From Neolewinella persica DSM 23188 (GTDB lineage Bacteria; Bacteroidota; Bacteroidia; Chitinophagales; Saprospiraceae): DNA of 64,000 nt. Under the pieces are notes generated by a model that was given only the letters and a program-made list of their open reading frames with translations, was not told where the DNA came from and made no database searches. Below are positions 43,381 to 51,797 of the stretch, in pieces (position 1 is the stretch's first letter; the number at the start of each line of letters is the position of its first letter). The position numbers were made by a program, and so were the translations under genes. The DNA lies in contig NZ_KB890436.1 of the NCBI RefSeq assembly GCF_000373105.1, positions 43,114 to 107,113 of the forward strand. Direction: 5' to 3'.

Positions 43381-43770
43381 TTACCCTAATGTCGGTGGTT
43401 CAAAAACATAACCGACATAGCTACGCGGCGCAAAAAGCGGTATGGTTGCGGGCTTGGTTAATTTGGCAACTGTTGGTAGTGGTGGTAAACCCACGGCATT
43501 AGGTGTTGGCAGTTGACAATATGGAGAAGTAGCGTAGGGAAGGGAGGATGATATCTGATCGCCAGGCTCATCTGTTTCCATGCTCTGAAACAGGTCGGTA
43601 AGCTGACAAGCGCCATAGCACATTGGCGCATCTTCCCATGCCTTGTTTACACAAAACAACTCGGTAAAACTCTCGTTGGCCAACTGTTGCCACTGTAGCA
43701 ATAGGGATGTCCTGCCCGCTTGAGCGAACAATAGGATAGAGAGGAGTATGCCGGTGAGACAGGCTTTCAT
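43381..43770 (-). CDS. Small exported protein with Cys-rich metal-type motif
   Basis: A 129-residue exported protein. A signal peptide (about 1-20) is followed by a short motif C40-V-N-K...C51-Y-G-A-C55-Q-L. This C-x2-K...C-x-G-x-C pattern recurs in small Bacteroidota proteins that I recall near copper and TonB-dependent receptor genes. It is probably the first gene of the set with the barrel, MbnP and MbnH genes. The Pro-rich C-terminal half is low in structure. Role in metal handling is inference. Confidence 0.6.
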   Translation of the reverse strand: MKACLTGILLSILLFAQAGRTSLLLQWQQLANESFTELFCVNKAWEDAPMCYGACQLTDLFQSMETDEPGDQISSSLPYATSPYCQLPTPNAVGLPPLPTVAKLTKPATIPLFAPRSYVGYVFEPPTLG

Positions 43771-43975
43771 TTGATAACCGTGAAGGTACTGTGACGGTGC
43801 ATTGAAAGCCTAATGGCAGATGGTTAAAATTAATTTACTAAAGAGATTTGACTTTCTGGTGATGTGGATCCCTTCGCTTATCCCAGAAAATAATTCTGTC
43901 AGAAACGGTTTGGAACACCAGTACCTGGTTTCATGGCGGTGCCTGACAAATATTGCTCCCTGGAGTATTTTACAC

Positions 43976-43993
43976 GGCACCTGCGGCCGCGCC
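43976..43993 (-). repeat. Dispersed 18-mer, copy 17
   Basis: GGCACCTGCGGCCGCGCC, one mismatch, in the divergent 319-bp gap 43771-44089, which otherwise contains a -7 box and no gene I can support. Confidence 0.9.
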
Positions 43994-44031
43994 CACCAGG
44001 TGCTAAAAGCCTAATAGATAAAAATACCTAC

Positions 44032-44039
44032 TACCTTTG
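44032..44039 (+). promoter_or_regulatory. Likely -7 box of the BatA-type gene
   Basis: TACCTTTG, a perfect TAnnTTTG match, 50 bases before the ATG at 44090. Confidence 0.5.
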
Positions 44040-44089
44040 TCGTTTAGCGCAAAACATTCCCCCGCCCTAGTTCGTCTTTTAACCTGACT

Positions 44090-46126
44090 ATGCAATTTCT
44101 ATACCCCAATTTCCTCTGGGCCCTGGCCGCGCTCGCCATCCCGATCATCATTCATCTGTTTTACTTCCGCCGCTTCAAAAAGGTAGCTTTCAGTAACGTG
44201 AAGTTCCTCAAGGAGGTGAAGGAAGAAACGAGCATGCGCAGCCGCCTGCGCAACCTGCTGGTGCTCCTGGCCCGTTGTTTGGCGGTCGCTGCGCTGGTAT
44301 TTGCTTTCGCCCAGCCATTTATCCCTTCCGCGCGGGAGGTGTTGACCGGGCGTAAGGCCGTCAGCTTATTCGTAGACAACAGCTTCAGCATGGGCGCAGA
44401 AAGTGACCGGGCTCCCTTGCTGCAAATAGCGAAAGACCGCGCGCGCGACATCGTGAATGCCTATGGCGTGGAAGACCGTTTTCAGGTACTCGACAATAAT
44501 TTCAGCGGCCGGAACCAACGACTGGTTGGCCAGGAAGAAGCGCTTGAGTTCATCGATCAGGTAAAAGTGGCCCCCGCTTCGCGGCGGCTTTCCGTGGTGG
44601 CTGCCCGCCAGCGCTCCGCGCTGGGTACCGAAAACATCGATAACCGGATCAGCTACCTCGTCTCCGATTTTCAACGGAATATTGCCGATCTGTCTGCCGA
44701 TCAATTGGATACTTCAATACAGACCAACCTCGTCCCGCTTACCGCCGTACGAGAACGGAACGTCGGGATCGATTCCGCCTGGTTTGAAGCCCCGGTACCA
44801 CAGTTGAATCAGAACAACCTGTTGCTCGTCCGGGTCCGTAACTACGGATCAGAAGACCTCGATAACGTCCGCCTTAGCCTCAATTATCTCGGCCAGAATA
44901 AGCCTGAGGGCACTTTGGTGATCCCGGCGAGCAGTTACGTCATCGATAGTGTGTACCTCAACATCACTGAGCCGGGGATCGGGAAAGCGGAGCTTCGGAT
45001 TACGGACTTTCCGGTACAGTTTGATGATAAGTATTTCCTTACGTTCCGCACCGCCGACAAGGTCAAAGTCCTGAATATTGACGATGACGGCCAGCCGAAC
45101 CGCAACCTGCGGGCAGCCCTTGGCGGCCTGTCCGTTTTTGCCGCCAACTACGTTGGTAGCCGGAACATCGATTATGGTAGCCTCGGCACCAACGACCTGA
45201 TCGTGATAACGGACCAACAATCGGTCGGCTCAGGTTTAGCCGAGCAATTACGTCTGTACGTGGAGAACGGTGGCAACTTACTGATTTTTCCTCCCCGAAA
45301 CGCTGATGTAGCGAGCTACAATACCTTCCTTACCCGTATTTCGGCCGACCGGCTGGAGCCCTTCGCCGAGCAAGCCCGGGAAGTGAGTGGCCTTAACCGC
45401 CGCGAGTTCATCTTCAAGGATGTATTCCGTAACCGGTCATCGGCACTGCGCCTGCCGGCTACCACGGGTAACTTCCCCATCGGTAAGCTGGGGAGCCGGC
45501 GCCAGGAGGCACTGCTGACTTACCGGGACGGTTCCGCCGCCCTGGCAAAGTATACCCTGGGCGAGGGCAACATTTATCTCTCCAGTGCGCCTTTGGACAA
45601 TGAAATCAATAACCTGGCCCTGAACGCCGAGATCTTTATTCCGATGCTGTACAAGATGGGCATCAGTAGTGGTCGCCGCCGGCAGGCAGCGTATACCATC
45701 GGCCAGGATGAAGTGATCCAGACTAGCCGTCGGGGGGCGACGGGAGACCTGGTGTTTAAACTCCGGGGCAAAAACGGTGAGTTCATTCCCGAACAACGGA
45801 CGGTAGATAACCGCGTAGTACTCACCCTCAACAATCAGGTGCCGGAGGCGGGTGTTTATGATCTGATCCTTGGAGAAGAGACCGTTGATGCTTTTGCCTT
45901 TAACTACGACCGGAAAGAATCCGACCTGGACTACCTCAATGGAACGGAATTAGCCGAATTGACCGCAATACCCAACGTAGCCCTATTAGATGCGGAGAAC
46001 CAGGCGAGTCTCATCGGAGACATCCGGGAAAGAAACGAAGGGACGCCGCTGTGGCGCTACTTCATCTGGATCGCGCTGGCGGCTTTGCTGGTGGAGGTGT
46101 TGTTGTTGCGGTTCTGGAAGGGGTAG
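44090..46126 (+). CDS. BatA domain membrane protein
   Basis: A 678-residue membrane protein. The N-terminus is the BatA (aerotolerance regulator N-terminal) module with two helices (FLWALAALAIPIIIHLFYF and LLVLLARCLAVAALVFAFA), then a von Willebrand-like region (VSLFVDNSFSMG resembling a MIDAS DxSxS). The middle is beta-rich (VPQLNQNNLLLVRVRNYG). A final transmembrane helix ends at residues 655-678. Such proteins often accompany MoxR/Bat operons, but none is nearby. Function in envelope stress is inferred from the family. Confidence 0.85.
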   Translation: MQFLYPNFLWALAALAIPIIIHLFYFRRFKKVAFSNVKFLKEVKEETSMRSRLRNLLVLLARCLAVAALVFAFAQPFIPSAREVLTGRKAVSLFVDNSFSMGAESDRAPLLQIAKDRARDIVNAYGVEDRFQVLDNNFSGRNQRLVGQEEALEFIDQVKVAPASRRLSVVAARQRSALGTENIDNRISYLVSDFQRNIADLSADQLDTSIQTNLVPLTAVRERNVGIDSAWFEAPVPQLNQNNLLLVRVRNYGSEDLDNVRLSLNYLGQNKPEGTLVIPASSYVIDSVYLNITEPGIGKAELRITDFPVQFDDKYFLTFRTADKVKVLNIDDDGQPNRNLRAALGGLSVFAANYVGSRNIDYGSLGTNDLIVITDQQSVGSGLAEQLRLYVENGGNLLIFPPRNADVASYNTFLTRISADRLEPFAEQAREVSGLNRREFIFKDVFRNRSSALRLPATTGNFPIGKLGSRRQEALLTYRDGSAALAKYTLGEGNIYLSSAPLDNEINNLALNAEIFIPMLYKMGISSGRRRQAAYTIGQDEVIQTSRRGATGDLVFKLRGKNGEFIPEQRTVDNRVVLTLNNQVPEAGVYDLILGEETVDAFAFNYDRKESDLDYLNGTELAELTAIPNVALLDAENQASLIGDIRERNEGTPLWRYFIWIALAALLVEVLLLRFWKG

Positions 46127-46213
46127 GGGGAGTCAAATAGTCAGATAGTCTGGGAGACCGGGCTATTTGGAGGTTTGCGGAGATTAAACGCCTTAACCTC
46201 CGCAACTGCCACC

Positions 46214-46724
46214 ATGAAGTATATTCACCAAAGAGATAACTGGCCTAAATTTTACTGGGATACAGCTTTGATTCAACCCTTATTGAGTGAAGTACGTCAT
46301 CAACAAGGCAGGTTATTAGGGCGAGTAGAAGATTGGGGGTCCAGGCTCCGCGAGGAAGCAAGTATGGACGCCATTGTTTCCGACGTAATTACCAGTAGCG
46401 AAATTGAAGGGGAAACACTACCAACGGATCAAGTCCGCTCTTCTGTGGCGAGGAAACTTGGCTTGGAAACGGGAGGGGTAGTAGCTGTAAGCCGGAACGT
46501 TGAGGGTATCGTAGAGATGATATTGGACGCAACCCAAGATTATGAGAAGAAACGCTCACATGAGCGTTTCTATTCCTGGCAGGCATCGTTATCCCCTCAA
46601 ATGGGCCAAAATGACTAAGGTGAGTCAGGATACCGCAACTCGCGACATAAAAGACCTGATCGATAAAGATGTCTTACGGCAGGCGGAGAGTGGCGGAAGA
46701 AGTACGCACTACTTGTTAGTATAG
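46214..46724 (+). pseudogene. Fic/DUF4172 protein with the catalytic domain deleted
   Basis: Residues 1-131 are a clear DUF4172 Fic N-terminus (DNWPKFYWD, QGRLLGRVEDWG, EIEGETLPTDQVRSSVARKLG, NVEGIVEMILDATQDY, RFYSWQASL). Near 46585 this stops matching and reading moves out of frame. From there another frame gives KWAKMTKVSQDTATRDIKDL...GGGRSTHYLLV-like sequence (here SGGRSTHYLLV), the usual C-terminal winged helix. The whole Fic core with HPFxDGNGR, about 200 codons, is missing. A deletion joining the two ends, with frameshift, explains this. The gene would not AMPylate anything. AT-richer than neighbours. Confidence 0.85.
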
Positions 46725-46766
46725 CTGATAAAACCGGGCAAAGGAAAAATTGACACATAACCGGGA

Positions 46767-46774
46767 TAAATTTG
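46767..46774 (+). promoter_or_regulatory. Possible promoter of the DUF547 gene
   Basis: TAAATTTG is a perfect TAnnTTTG match with TTGACA at 46750-46755; spacing of 14 is shorter than the usual 19. A second candidate, CATCTTTG, lies nearer the gene at about 46800. Confidence 0.35.
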
Positions 46775-46846
46775 TGAGGATTGGCCTTGATTGTCGCCCC
46801 ATCTTTGCATTGTCAATAAAAATAGCAACCTCTAAATTTTTCTAAA

Positions 46847-48502
46847 ATGTTCAAACCGTTCTTCACCTTCGCCCTCGGCTTATTTTTCACCGCCAGTGTT
46901 TTTGCTGCGGGGACCCCCGCCCAGTTTATTGCGAAAACGGACGCATTGCTCAAGGCCAACGTCAAAAACGGCCGAATCGATTATACGGGCCTGAAGGGTT
47001 CAGCTGATTTGGGTGCGCTCATTACCGATATCGCGGAAACTAATCTATCGACGCTGGAAGGTGATGACCGCAAAGCTTTCCTGATCAATGCATATAACCT
47101 GCTGGTGATCAACCAGGCTCTGGAAAATTACCCCTTGCAGTCTGTTTTGAAAGTCAGTGGTTTCTTCGACGGGAACAAGCAGAACGTTGGTGGCCGAAAA
47201 CTGACCCTGAACCAATTGGAGAAAGACCTCCTGTTGAAAGAGTTTCCCGATGCCCGCCTGCATTTTGTGCTGGTCTGTGGTGCGCTCGGTTGTCCCCCCA
47301 TCACCAACTTCGCTTACCAGCCCGCTAAACTGGAAGCTCAGTTGAATAAGCAGACAAAACTTGCCCTCGACGATCCCACCTTTATTCGGGTAAATGGGGG
47401 GAATGCCGGGTTGTCGAAGATCTTCGAATGGTACGCCAAAGATTTTGGTGGCAGCAAAGCCAATGTCCTAGGCTTTATCAACAAGTACCGCACCGAGGCC
47501 ATCTCTGCCGATGCTAAGGTGTCGTACTACGAGTACGACTGGAGCCTGAACAATACTGCTGGCCGCGCCGGCGCAGAAGTAAAGATGGAGAAGATGAAGG
47601 CCATTGAAGCCATGGAAAAAGAGGCCGTGGCCTCGGCGGACAACCCGGCTGCCCGGGGGAAAGAGGATATGAACCAGGGAAAAGAAGTCATGCTTGCCAG
47701 TGAGAGCATCGGTGCGACAACCGGAGGGGGAAACAATGCCGCCCGATACGTGGTCTCTTCAACGATTCGAAAAGGCACCTTCGAAATAAAGATATTCAAC
47801 AACCTTTACAGTCAGGAGGCCGCCGGAGAGCGGTCTTCTTTCTTTACCACCAGCACGAGTGTGCTGTTTGGTGCTACTGACCGCGTAAACGTTGGGTTCG
47901 ACCTGCGCTACCGCCGGGTTCGCTACGATGAGGCTGGTGCCGCCTCCAACTTCGATGTGCTGGGCAGCGGCGGCACCTTTAGCCGGACGGCCATCTCCGG
48001 ATTCGGACCGAAGGTCCGGATCGCTCCATTCAACAACCTGCCGAATTTCTCTATTCAGTCTGCGCTTTGGATTCCGTTGGCAGATAACCTCGAAGGTTCC
48101 GAAGGTGGCCGGTTTACTGACTGGGACAGCCCAACGTGGTTCACACAGGTGTTTAATGACTTTTCGATCGGAAATAACTTCAGCGTTTTTACGGAGATTG
48201 ACTTAGTGCTGGAGGATTTTGGTAGTAACGAAAATGGCAGCATCAACCGGTTCTCTACACCGGTCACCGGTATTTTGAGCTACTTCCCTAACCCAAAAAC
48301 TACGCTCTACGGCCTGGCCAGCTATTCTCCTTTCTGGCAGGAAAGTTACGACTACTTCTACCAGCTCGGTGTAGGGGCTAAGTACCAATTCACCCCTAAA
48401 TTTGAATTGGAATTGCTGGCAACAGCCTTTGATAACCAGTTTCTTAGCTCAGTCAATGGCAACGCAGGGACGGTCAATTTGGGGCTGCGGTTTAATTTGT
48501 GA
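46847..48502 (+). CDS. DUF547 domain fused to an outer-membrane barrel
   Basis: A 551-residue exported protein. Signal peptide 1-20. Residues about 25-235 are DUF547, with RIDYTGLKG, AFLINAYNLLVINQAL, KLTLNQLEKDLL and HFVLVCGALGCPPI, a fold related to transglutaminase-type enzymes with C and H residues conserved. A helical, charged stretch follows (KMEKMKAIEAMEKEAVA). Residues about 300-551 are strands of a probable barrel (GTFEIKIFNNLYSQEAA, RVNVGFDLRYRRVRYDEA, YYQLGVGAKYQF-like), ending in L-R-F-N-L. Stand-alone DUF547 proteins are common; this fusion is unusual. Confidence 0.72.
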   Translation: MFKPFFTFALGLFFTASVFAAGTPAQFIAKTDALLKANVKNGRIDYTGLKGSADLGALITDIAETNLSTLEGDDRKAFLINAYNLLVINQALENYPLQSVLKVSGFFDGNKQNVGGRKLTLNQLEKDLLLKEFPDARLHFVLVCGALGCPPITNFAYQPAKLEAQLNKQTKLALDDPTFIRVNGGNAGLSKIFEWYAKDFGGSKANVLGFINKYRTEAISADAKVSYYEYDWSLNNTAGRAGAEVKMEKMKAIEAMEKEAVASADNPAARGKEDMNQGKEVMLASESIGATTGGGNNAARYVVSSTIRKGTFEIKIFNNLYSQEAAGERSSFFTTSTSVLFGATDRVNVGFDLRYRRVRYDEAGAASNFDVLGSGGTFSRTAISGFGPKVRIAPFNNLPNFSIQSALWIPLADNLEGSEGGRFTDWDSPTWFTQVFNDFSIGNNFSVFTEIDLVLEDFGSNENGSINRFSTPVTGILSYFPNPKTTLYGLASYSPFWQESYDYFYQLGVGAKYQFTPKFELELLATAFDNQFLSSVNGNAGTVNLGLRFNL

Positions 48503-48632
48503 TCCGAGCCGTTATTTTTGAAGTTGATAACTTTTTAAAAGTTGTACTTACGTTCAAACATGCATTAGGCCGGCTCCCCAAAATTGCCAGGTCTTACGAC
48601 AACAGGTATATTGTGCCGCCTACGCTTCCTTT

Positions 48633-49943
48633 ATGCCATCCCTCCATTTATTTCGTGCCTTTTCGCTTATTCTTGCCTTCATGGTTGGCGGTTTAGCCCA
48701 CGCACAATTGCCCCAATATTTTTCAGGTCTGGCGCGCACGCAGGTGCAATACCTGGTTGATCAACGCATCGGTTTACAACCCGGAACGACCGACGGAAAC
48801 CTCACCTTAGCCATTGATCCGGATACCCCATTGGAGCAGACATTGGTCAGCCTGCGGCAAGATCTGGTAAATCTGCCCGCCATAACTCAGGCAATGTATC
48901 AGATCGATTCTTCGGCCGGGAAGCCAACTTCCGTCAGCTGGGAAATCGAGGAAAGTCGTACCGTATTTCCGCTACTGAATCTTGGCGGGGTAAAGGATAA
49001 CTTTTTCTACCTTCTCGGCATCAACGATATCCACTTTCGTGGGCGGGCGCAACAACTGACCGCCTTTTACCAAAACATCGACGGTGAACACAATTACTAC
49101 CTGGGCCTGACCAACGCCGCCTTTCGTGGCTCCCCGTGGGGCTACCAGCTGGAAAGCCGCAGGTACGCCGCCATTGAGCCAATATTCTTCCCCTCAGTTA
49201 CGATTAATTATCGATACAGTAACCTCAGTTTCGGTGCCGGACTAAGCTACACTACTTCCAACCGACATGTTTTCAGGGTCGGGGTAAGTAACTTCTACGA
49301 ACACTACCGAAAGGTTAACGCCGGGGCTGGTACGCCTGGTCCTGATGACCTTGGACTGAATAAAGCCCTGTTGAGATTTAACCACGGCATCACCCGTGTA
49401 GATCAGTTCGGCGCGCGCCGATCAGGTACCGCTCACCAGTCGGTCGCCCAGGTCGTTTTCAACCTGGAGCAGGACCAACCTACTTTTGTCATTGCCTGGC
49501 ACGACTTCAGGCTGTACCAGCTTCTGGGCCAGCATGGTAACCTTGCGGGGCGTTTGCGCGCCGGGATTTCCTCCAACGAAAATTCCCCCTTTGCCCCCTT
49601 CGTGCTCGATAGTCAGGTGAACATCAGAGGCTCCGGTAACCGCATCGACCGGGGCACCGCCCAACTTGTCCTTAACCTCGAGTATCGCCATACGGTATGG
49701 CAAGATAACCGCGATCGCTTCGCCGCGCAGCTCGTCGGCTTTTCTGACTTTGGCTCCTGGCGGAACCCGGGTGGCAGCCTTGAAGATGTATTTGATGCCG
49801 ATAATTTTCGCCATTTCTTAGGCGGCGGCTTGCGGCTCATCAGCCTGAAGGCTTTTGATGCTATGATTCGTGTCGATTACGGCATCGACGTACGCAATGT
49901 CCGGGAACGGGGCGTGGTGCTTGGGTTTGGGCAGTATTTTTAA
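48633..49943 (+). CDS. Omp85-like outer-membrane protein
   Basis: A 436-residue exported protein: signal peptide to about 24 (AHAQ), an N-terminal globular part (30-140), and a C-terminal beta barrel (TINYRYSNLSFGAGLSY, ANRHVFRVGVSNFYEHY-like, AFDAMIRVDYGIDVR). It ends in VLGFGQYF, the aromatic-rich tail of the Omp85/BamA barrel family. The protein is short for BamA and has at most one POTRA-like domain. Residues 34-39 (ARTQVQ) come from an 18-mer just after the signal peptide. Substrate unknown. Confidence 0.6.
   Translation: MPSLHLFRAFSLILAFMVGGLAHAQLPQYFSGLARTQVQYLVDQRIGLQPGTTDGNLTLAIDPDTPLEQTLVSLRQDLVNLPAITQAMYQIDSSAGKPTSVSWEIEESRTVFPLLNLGGVKDNFFYLLGINDIHFRGRAQQLTAFYQNIDGEHNYYLGLTNAAFRGSPWGYQLESRRYAAIEPIFFPSVTINYRYSNLSFGAGLSYTTSNRHVFRVGVSNFYEHYRKVNAGAGTPGPDDLGLNKALLRFNHGITRVDQFGARRSGTAHQSVAQVVFNLEQDQPTFVIAWHDFRLYQLLGQHGNLAGRLRAGISSNENSPFAPFVLDSQVNIRGSGNRIDRGTAQLVLNLEYRHTVWQDNRDRFAAQLVGFSDFGSWRNPGGSLEDVFDADNFRHFLGGGLRLISLKAFDAMIRVDYGIDVRNVRERGVVLGFGQYF
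48731..48748 (+). repeat. Dispersed 18-mer, copy 18 (in Omp85-like gene)
   Basis: GGCGCGCACGCAGGTGCA, one mismatch; read in a different frame from most others, giving A-R-T-Q-V-Q. Confidence 0.85.
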
Positions 49944-49966
49944 GCCAGCGATTACTAACCTTTGAT

Positions 49967-50692
49967 ATGCCTGTAACAGACATTTACGACGAGCAATACG
50001 TCGCATCCCTTTTTGACCGTATGTCCTCCACCTACGGTGTCGCGAATTACCTCACCTCTTTCGGTTTCACGGAACGCTGGCGCAAACGCTGTGTTGCCAT
50101 GATCAACTGGCGGGCGGAGAACATTTGCTGTTATGACCTGATGTCAGGTATGGGCGAGATCTGGGTTTCGGTAATGGCAGCATCTCCCCAGAGTACAAAA
50201 ATTATCGGCATCGACATTTCCACGGAAATGAACGCCCGGGCCATGGATCAGATCATCGATAATCCTGACCGCAAATTATCAATCCTTACTGCCAACGCGC
50301 TCGACAGCGACATTCCCGACGGAGTTGCCGACGTGATCGTTTCCAGTTTTGGTCTTAAGACGTTCTCTGACCCGCAACTCAAAATATTGGCTGCAGAAGT
50401 TGCCCGGATATTGCGGCCCGGCGGCCAGTTTTCCTTTATCGAAATTTCTAAACCACCCAACCCTGTGCTGAGGACACTTTTAATGTTTTACCTAAAGTAC
50501 ATCGTGCCCTTAATCGGCTACTTTTTCATGAAGGACGCGACTTCCTACCGAATGCTGGGGGTGTACACCGTCAGCTACGGCAATTCGGAAGGCTTTTGTA
50601 CTTACCTTAGAGAAGCAGGGCTGACAACCACCTATGTTTCCGATTTTTTTGGCTGTGCTACGGGTGCTCGGGGGCATAAGCCGAAGGTATAG
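49967..50692 (+). CDS. UbiE-like SAM-dependent methyltransferase
   Basis: A 241-residue class I methyltransferase. The N-terminus (YDEQYVASLFDRMSSTYGVANYLTSFGF) is of the UbiE/COQ5 type. The SAM-binding region is CYDLMSGMGEIWVSVMAA, then IIGIDISTEM, with VIVSSFGLKTF as motif IV. LRPGGQFSFIEISKPPNP is motif V. The usual GTGT glycine motif is replaced by S-G-M-G, a modest change. No other quinone gene is near, so a ubiquinone or menaquinone role is not supported. It begins 23 bases after the stop of the upstream gene. Confidence 0.82.
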   Translation: MPVTDIYDEQYVASLFDRMSSTYGVANYLTSFGFTERWRKRCVAMINWRAENICCYDLMSGMGEIWVSVMAASPQSTKIIGIDISTEMNARAMDQIIDNPDRKLSILTANALDSDIPDGVADVIVSSFGLKTFSDPQLKILAAEVARILRPGGQFSFIEISKPPNPVLRTLLMFYLKYIVPLIGYFFMKDATSYRMLGVYTVSYGNSEGFCTYLREAGLTTTYVSDFFGCATGARGHKPKV

Positions 50693-50722
50693 GCGATGTG
50701 CCACGCCCCGAAAACATTATAT

Positions 50723-50740
50723 TGTACCTGCGACCGCGCC
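50723..50740 (-). repeat. Dispersed 18-mer, copy 19
   Basis: TGTACCTGCGACCGCGCC, one mismatch, between convergent methyltransferase and hydrolase genes. The rest of that gap (about 50745-50885) contains a weak inverted repeat. Confidence 0.85.
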
Positions 50741-50886
50741 TATAAAACAGCCTTTTTCGGATGGCTAATATTAGGTGTACTAAACTCCTAAGTGACCCCA
50801 ACAAAGCTCGGAATTGTGCTTCTAATGAGATTGCGTTTTTCTTAGTGTAGAACTTACTGTCTTAGCGCCTTAGTGGTTGTTTCGAA

Positions 50887-51660
50887 CTACTCCGCAGCAG
50901 CAGTCTGCCGCTCCAACCATTCCCCCATAATCGCATTAAACTCCACCGGCCTTTCCATCATCGGTGCGTGGGCGCACAGGTCGATGAAGTAGAGTTCCGA
51001 GTTGGCGATGTGTTGCTGAAATTGTTCTCCGACAAAAGGCGGAGTGATGGTGTCCTGGTTCCCCCAAATGAGAAGGGTAGGGGCTTTGATTTGGTCCAGC
51101 TTATGCCCCAGATTATGGCGCACGGCAGATTTTGCCGTCATGATGATCCGTAACCCTTTATTCCGATCGTTTACGGTGCTGAAAACTTCGTCTACCAATT
51201 CCTTGGAGCTAACGGCAGGATCATAAAAAGTACTCTCCGTTTTCGCCTTGATGAATTCGTAGTTCTTCCGGGGGGGCAGGGTATTTCCCATCGCACTCTC
51301 GAATAAGCCACTGCTGCCCGAAAGGGTGATGGTCGAAATGTTTTCGGGATGCGCCAAGGCATATAAAATGGCCACGTGGCCACCAAGGCTATTTCCCATG
51401 ATGTGTATGGGAGGAAATTCTTTATAGTTCACGAAGTCTTCCAGGTAATCTACCAGTCCGGCCAAAGAGACCTTCCTCAGAGGCAGGGTCATGATTGGTA
51501 GGGTAGGAATGATGACGTTGAACTTGTCCTTAAAGTATTCGATCTGGGCGCCGAAATTACTAAGGCCACCGAACAGGCCGTGCAGTAACACGAGGGGTTC
51601 GCCCGTTCCTCCCGTTTCCAGGTATTCGAACTTACCTTCTTGTTTCATCTGTAATGCCAT
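50887..51660 (-). CDS. Alpha/beta hydrolase
   Basis: A 257-residue alpha/beta hydrolase fold enzyme. Oxyanion motif LLHGLFGG, nucleophile S92 in MGNSLGGH, acid in IWGNQDTITP and histidine in LCAHAPMMERP. The cap domain is short (about 120-190). Similar enzymes cleave esters or C-C bonds; the substrate is unknown. The start is MALQMKQ. Upstream (about 51690) there is TATTTTAC preceded by TTG, a plausible promoter. Confidence 0.86.
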   Translation of the reverse strand: MALQMKQEGKFEYLETGGTGEPLVLLHGLFGGLSNFGAQIEYFKDKFNVIIPTLPIMTLPLRKVSLAGLVDYLEDFVNYKEFPPIHIMGNSLGGHVAILYALAHPENISTITLSGSSGLFESAMGNTLPPRKNYEFIKAKTESTFYDPAVSSKELVDEVFSTVNDRNKGLRIIMTAKSAVRHNLGHKLDQIKAPTLLIWGNQDTITPPFVGEQFQQHIANSELYFIDLCAHAPMMERPVEFNAIMGEWLERQTAAAE

Positions 51661-51797
51661 GGGGCTGATTGAATGATCGTGGGGGGTAAAATAACGTAAA
51701 AAATTCTTGGCAACCCACCAGGTGGCGCTGTCTGGTGCAAATACTGGATTTGTTTGTCAGATCAGACGGACCGTACCGGTGCTTACGAAGCCGCCAG

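Noticed and set aside
43820-44014. 64-codon plus-strand frame upstream of the BatA gene
   Set aside because: Crosses an 18-mer and the promoter region and has no conserved feature.
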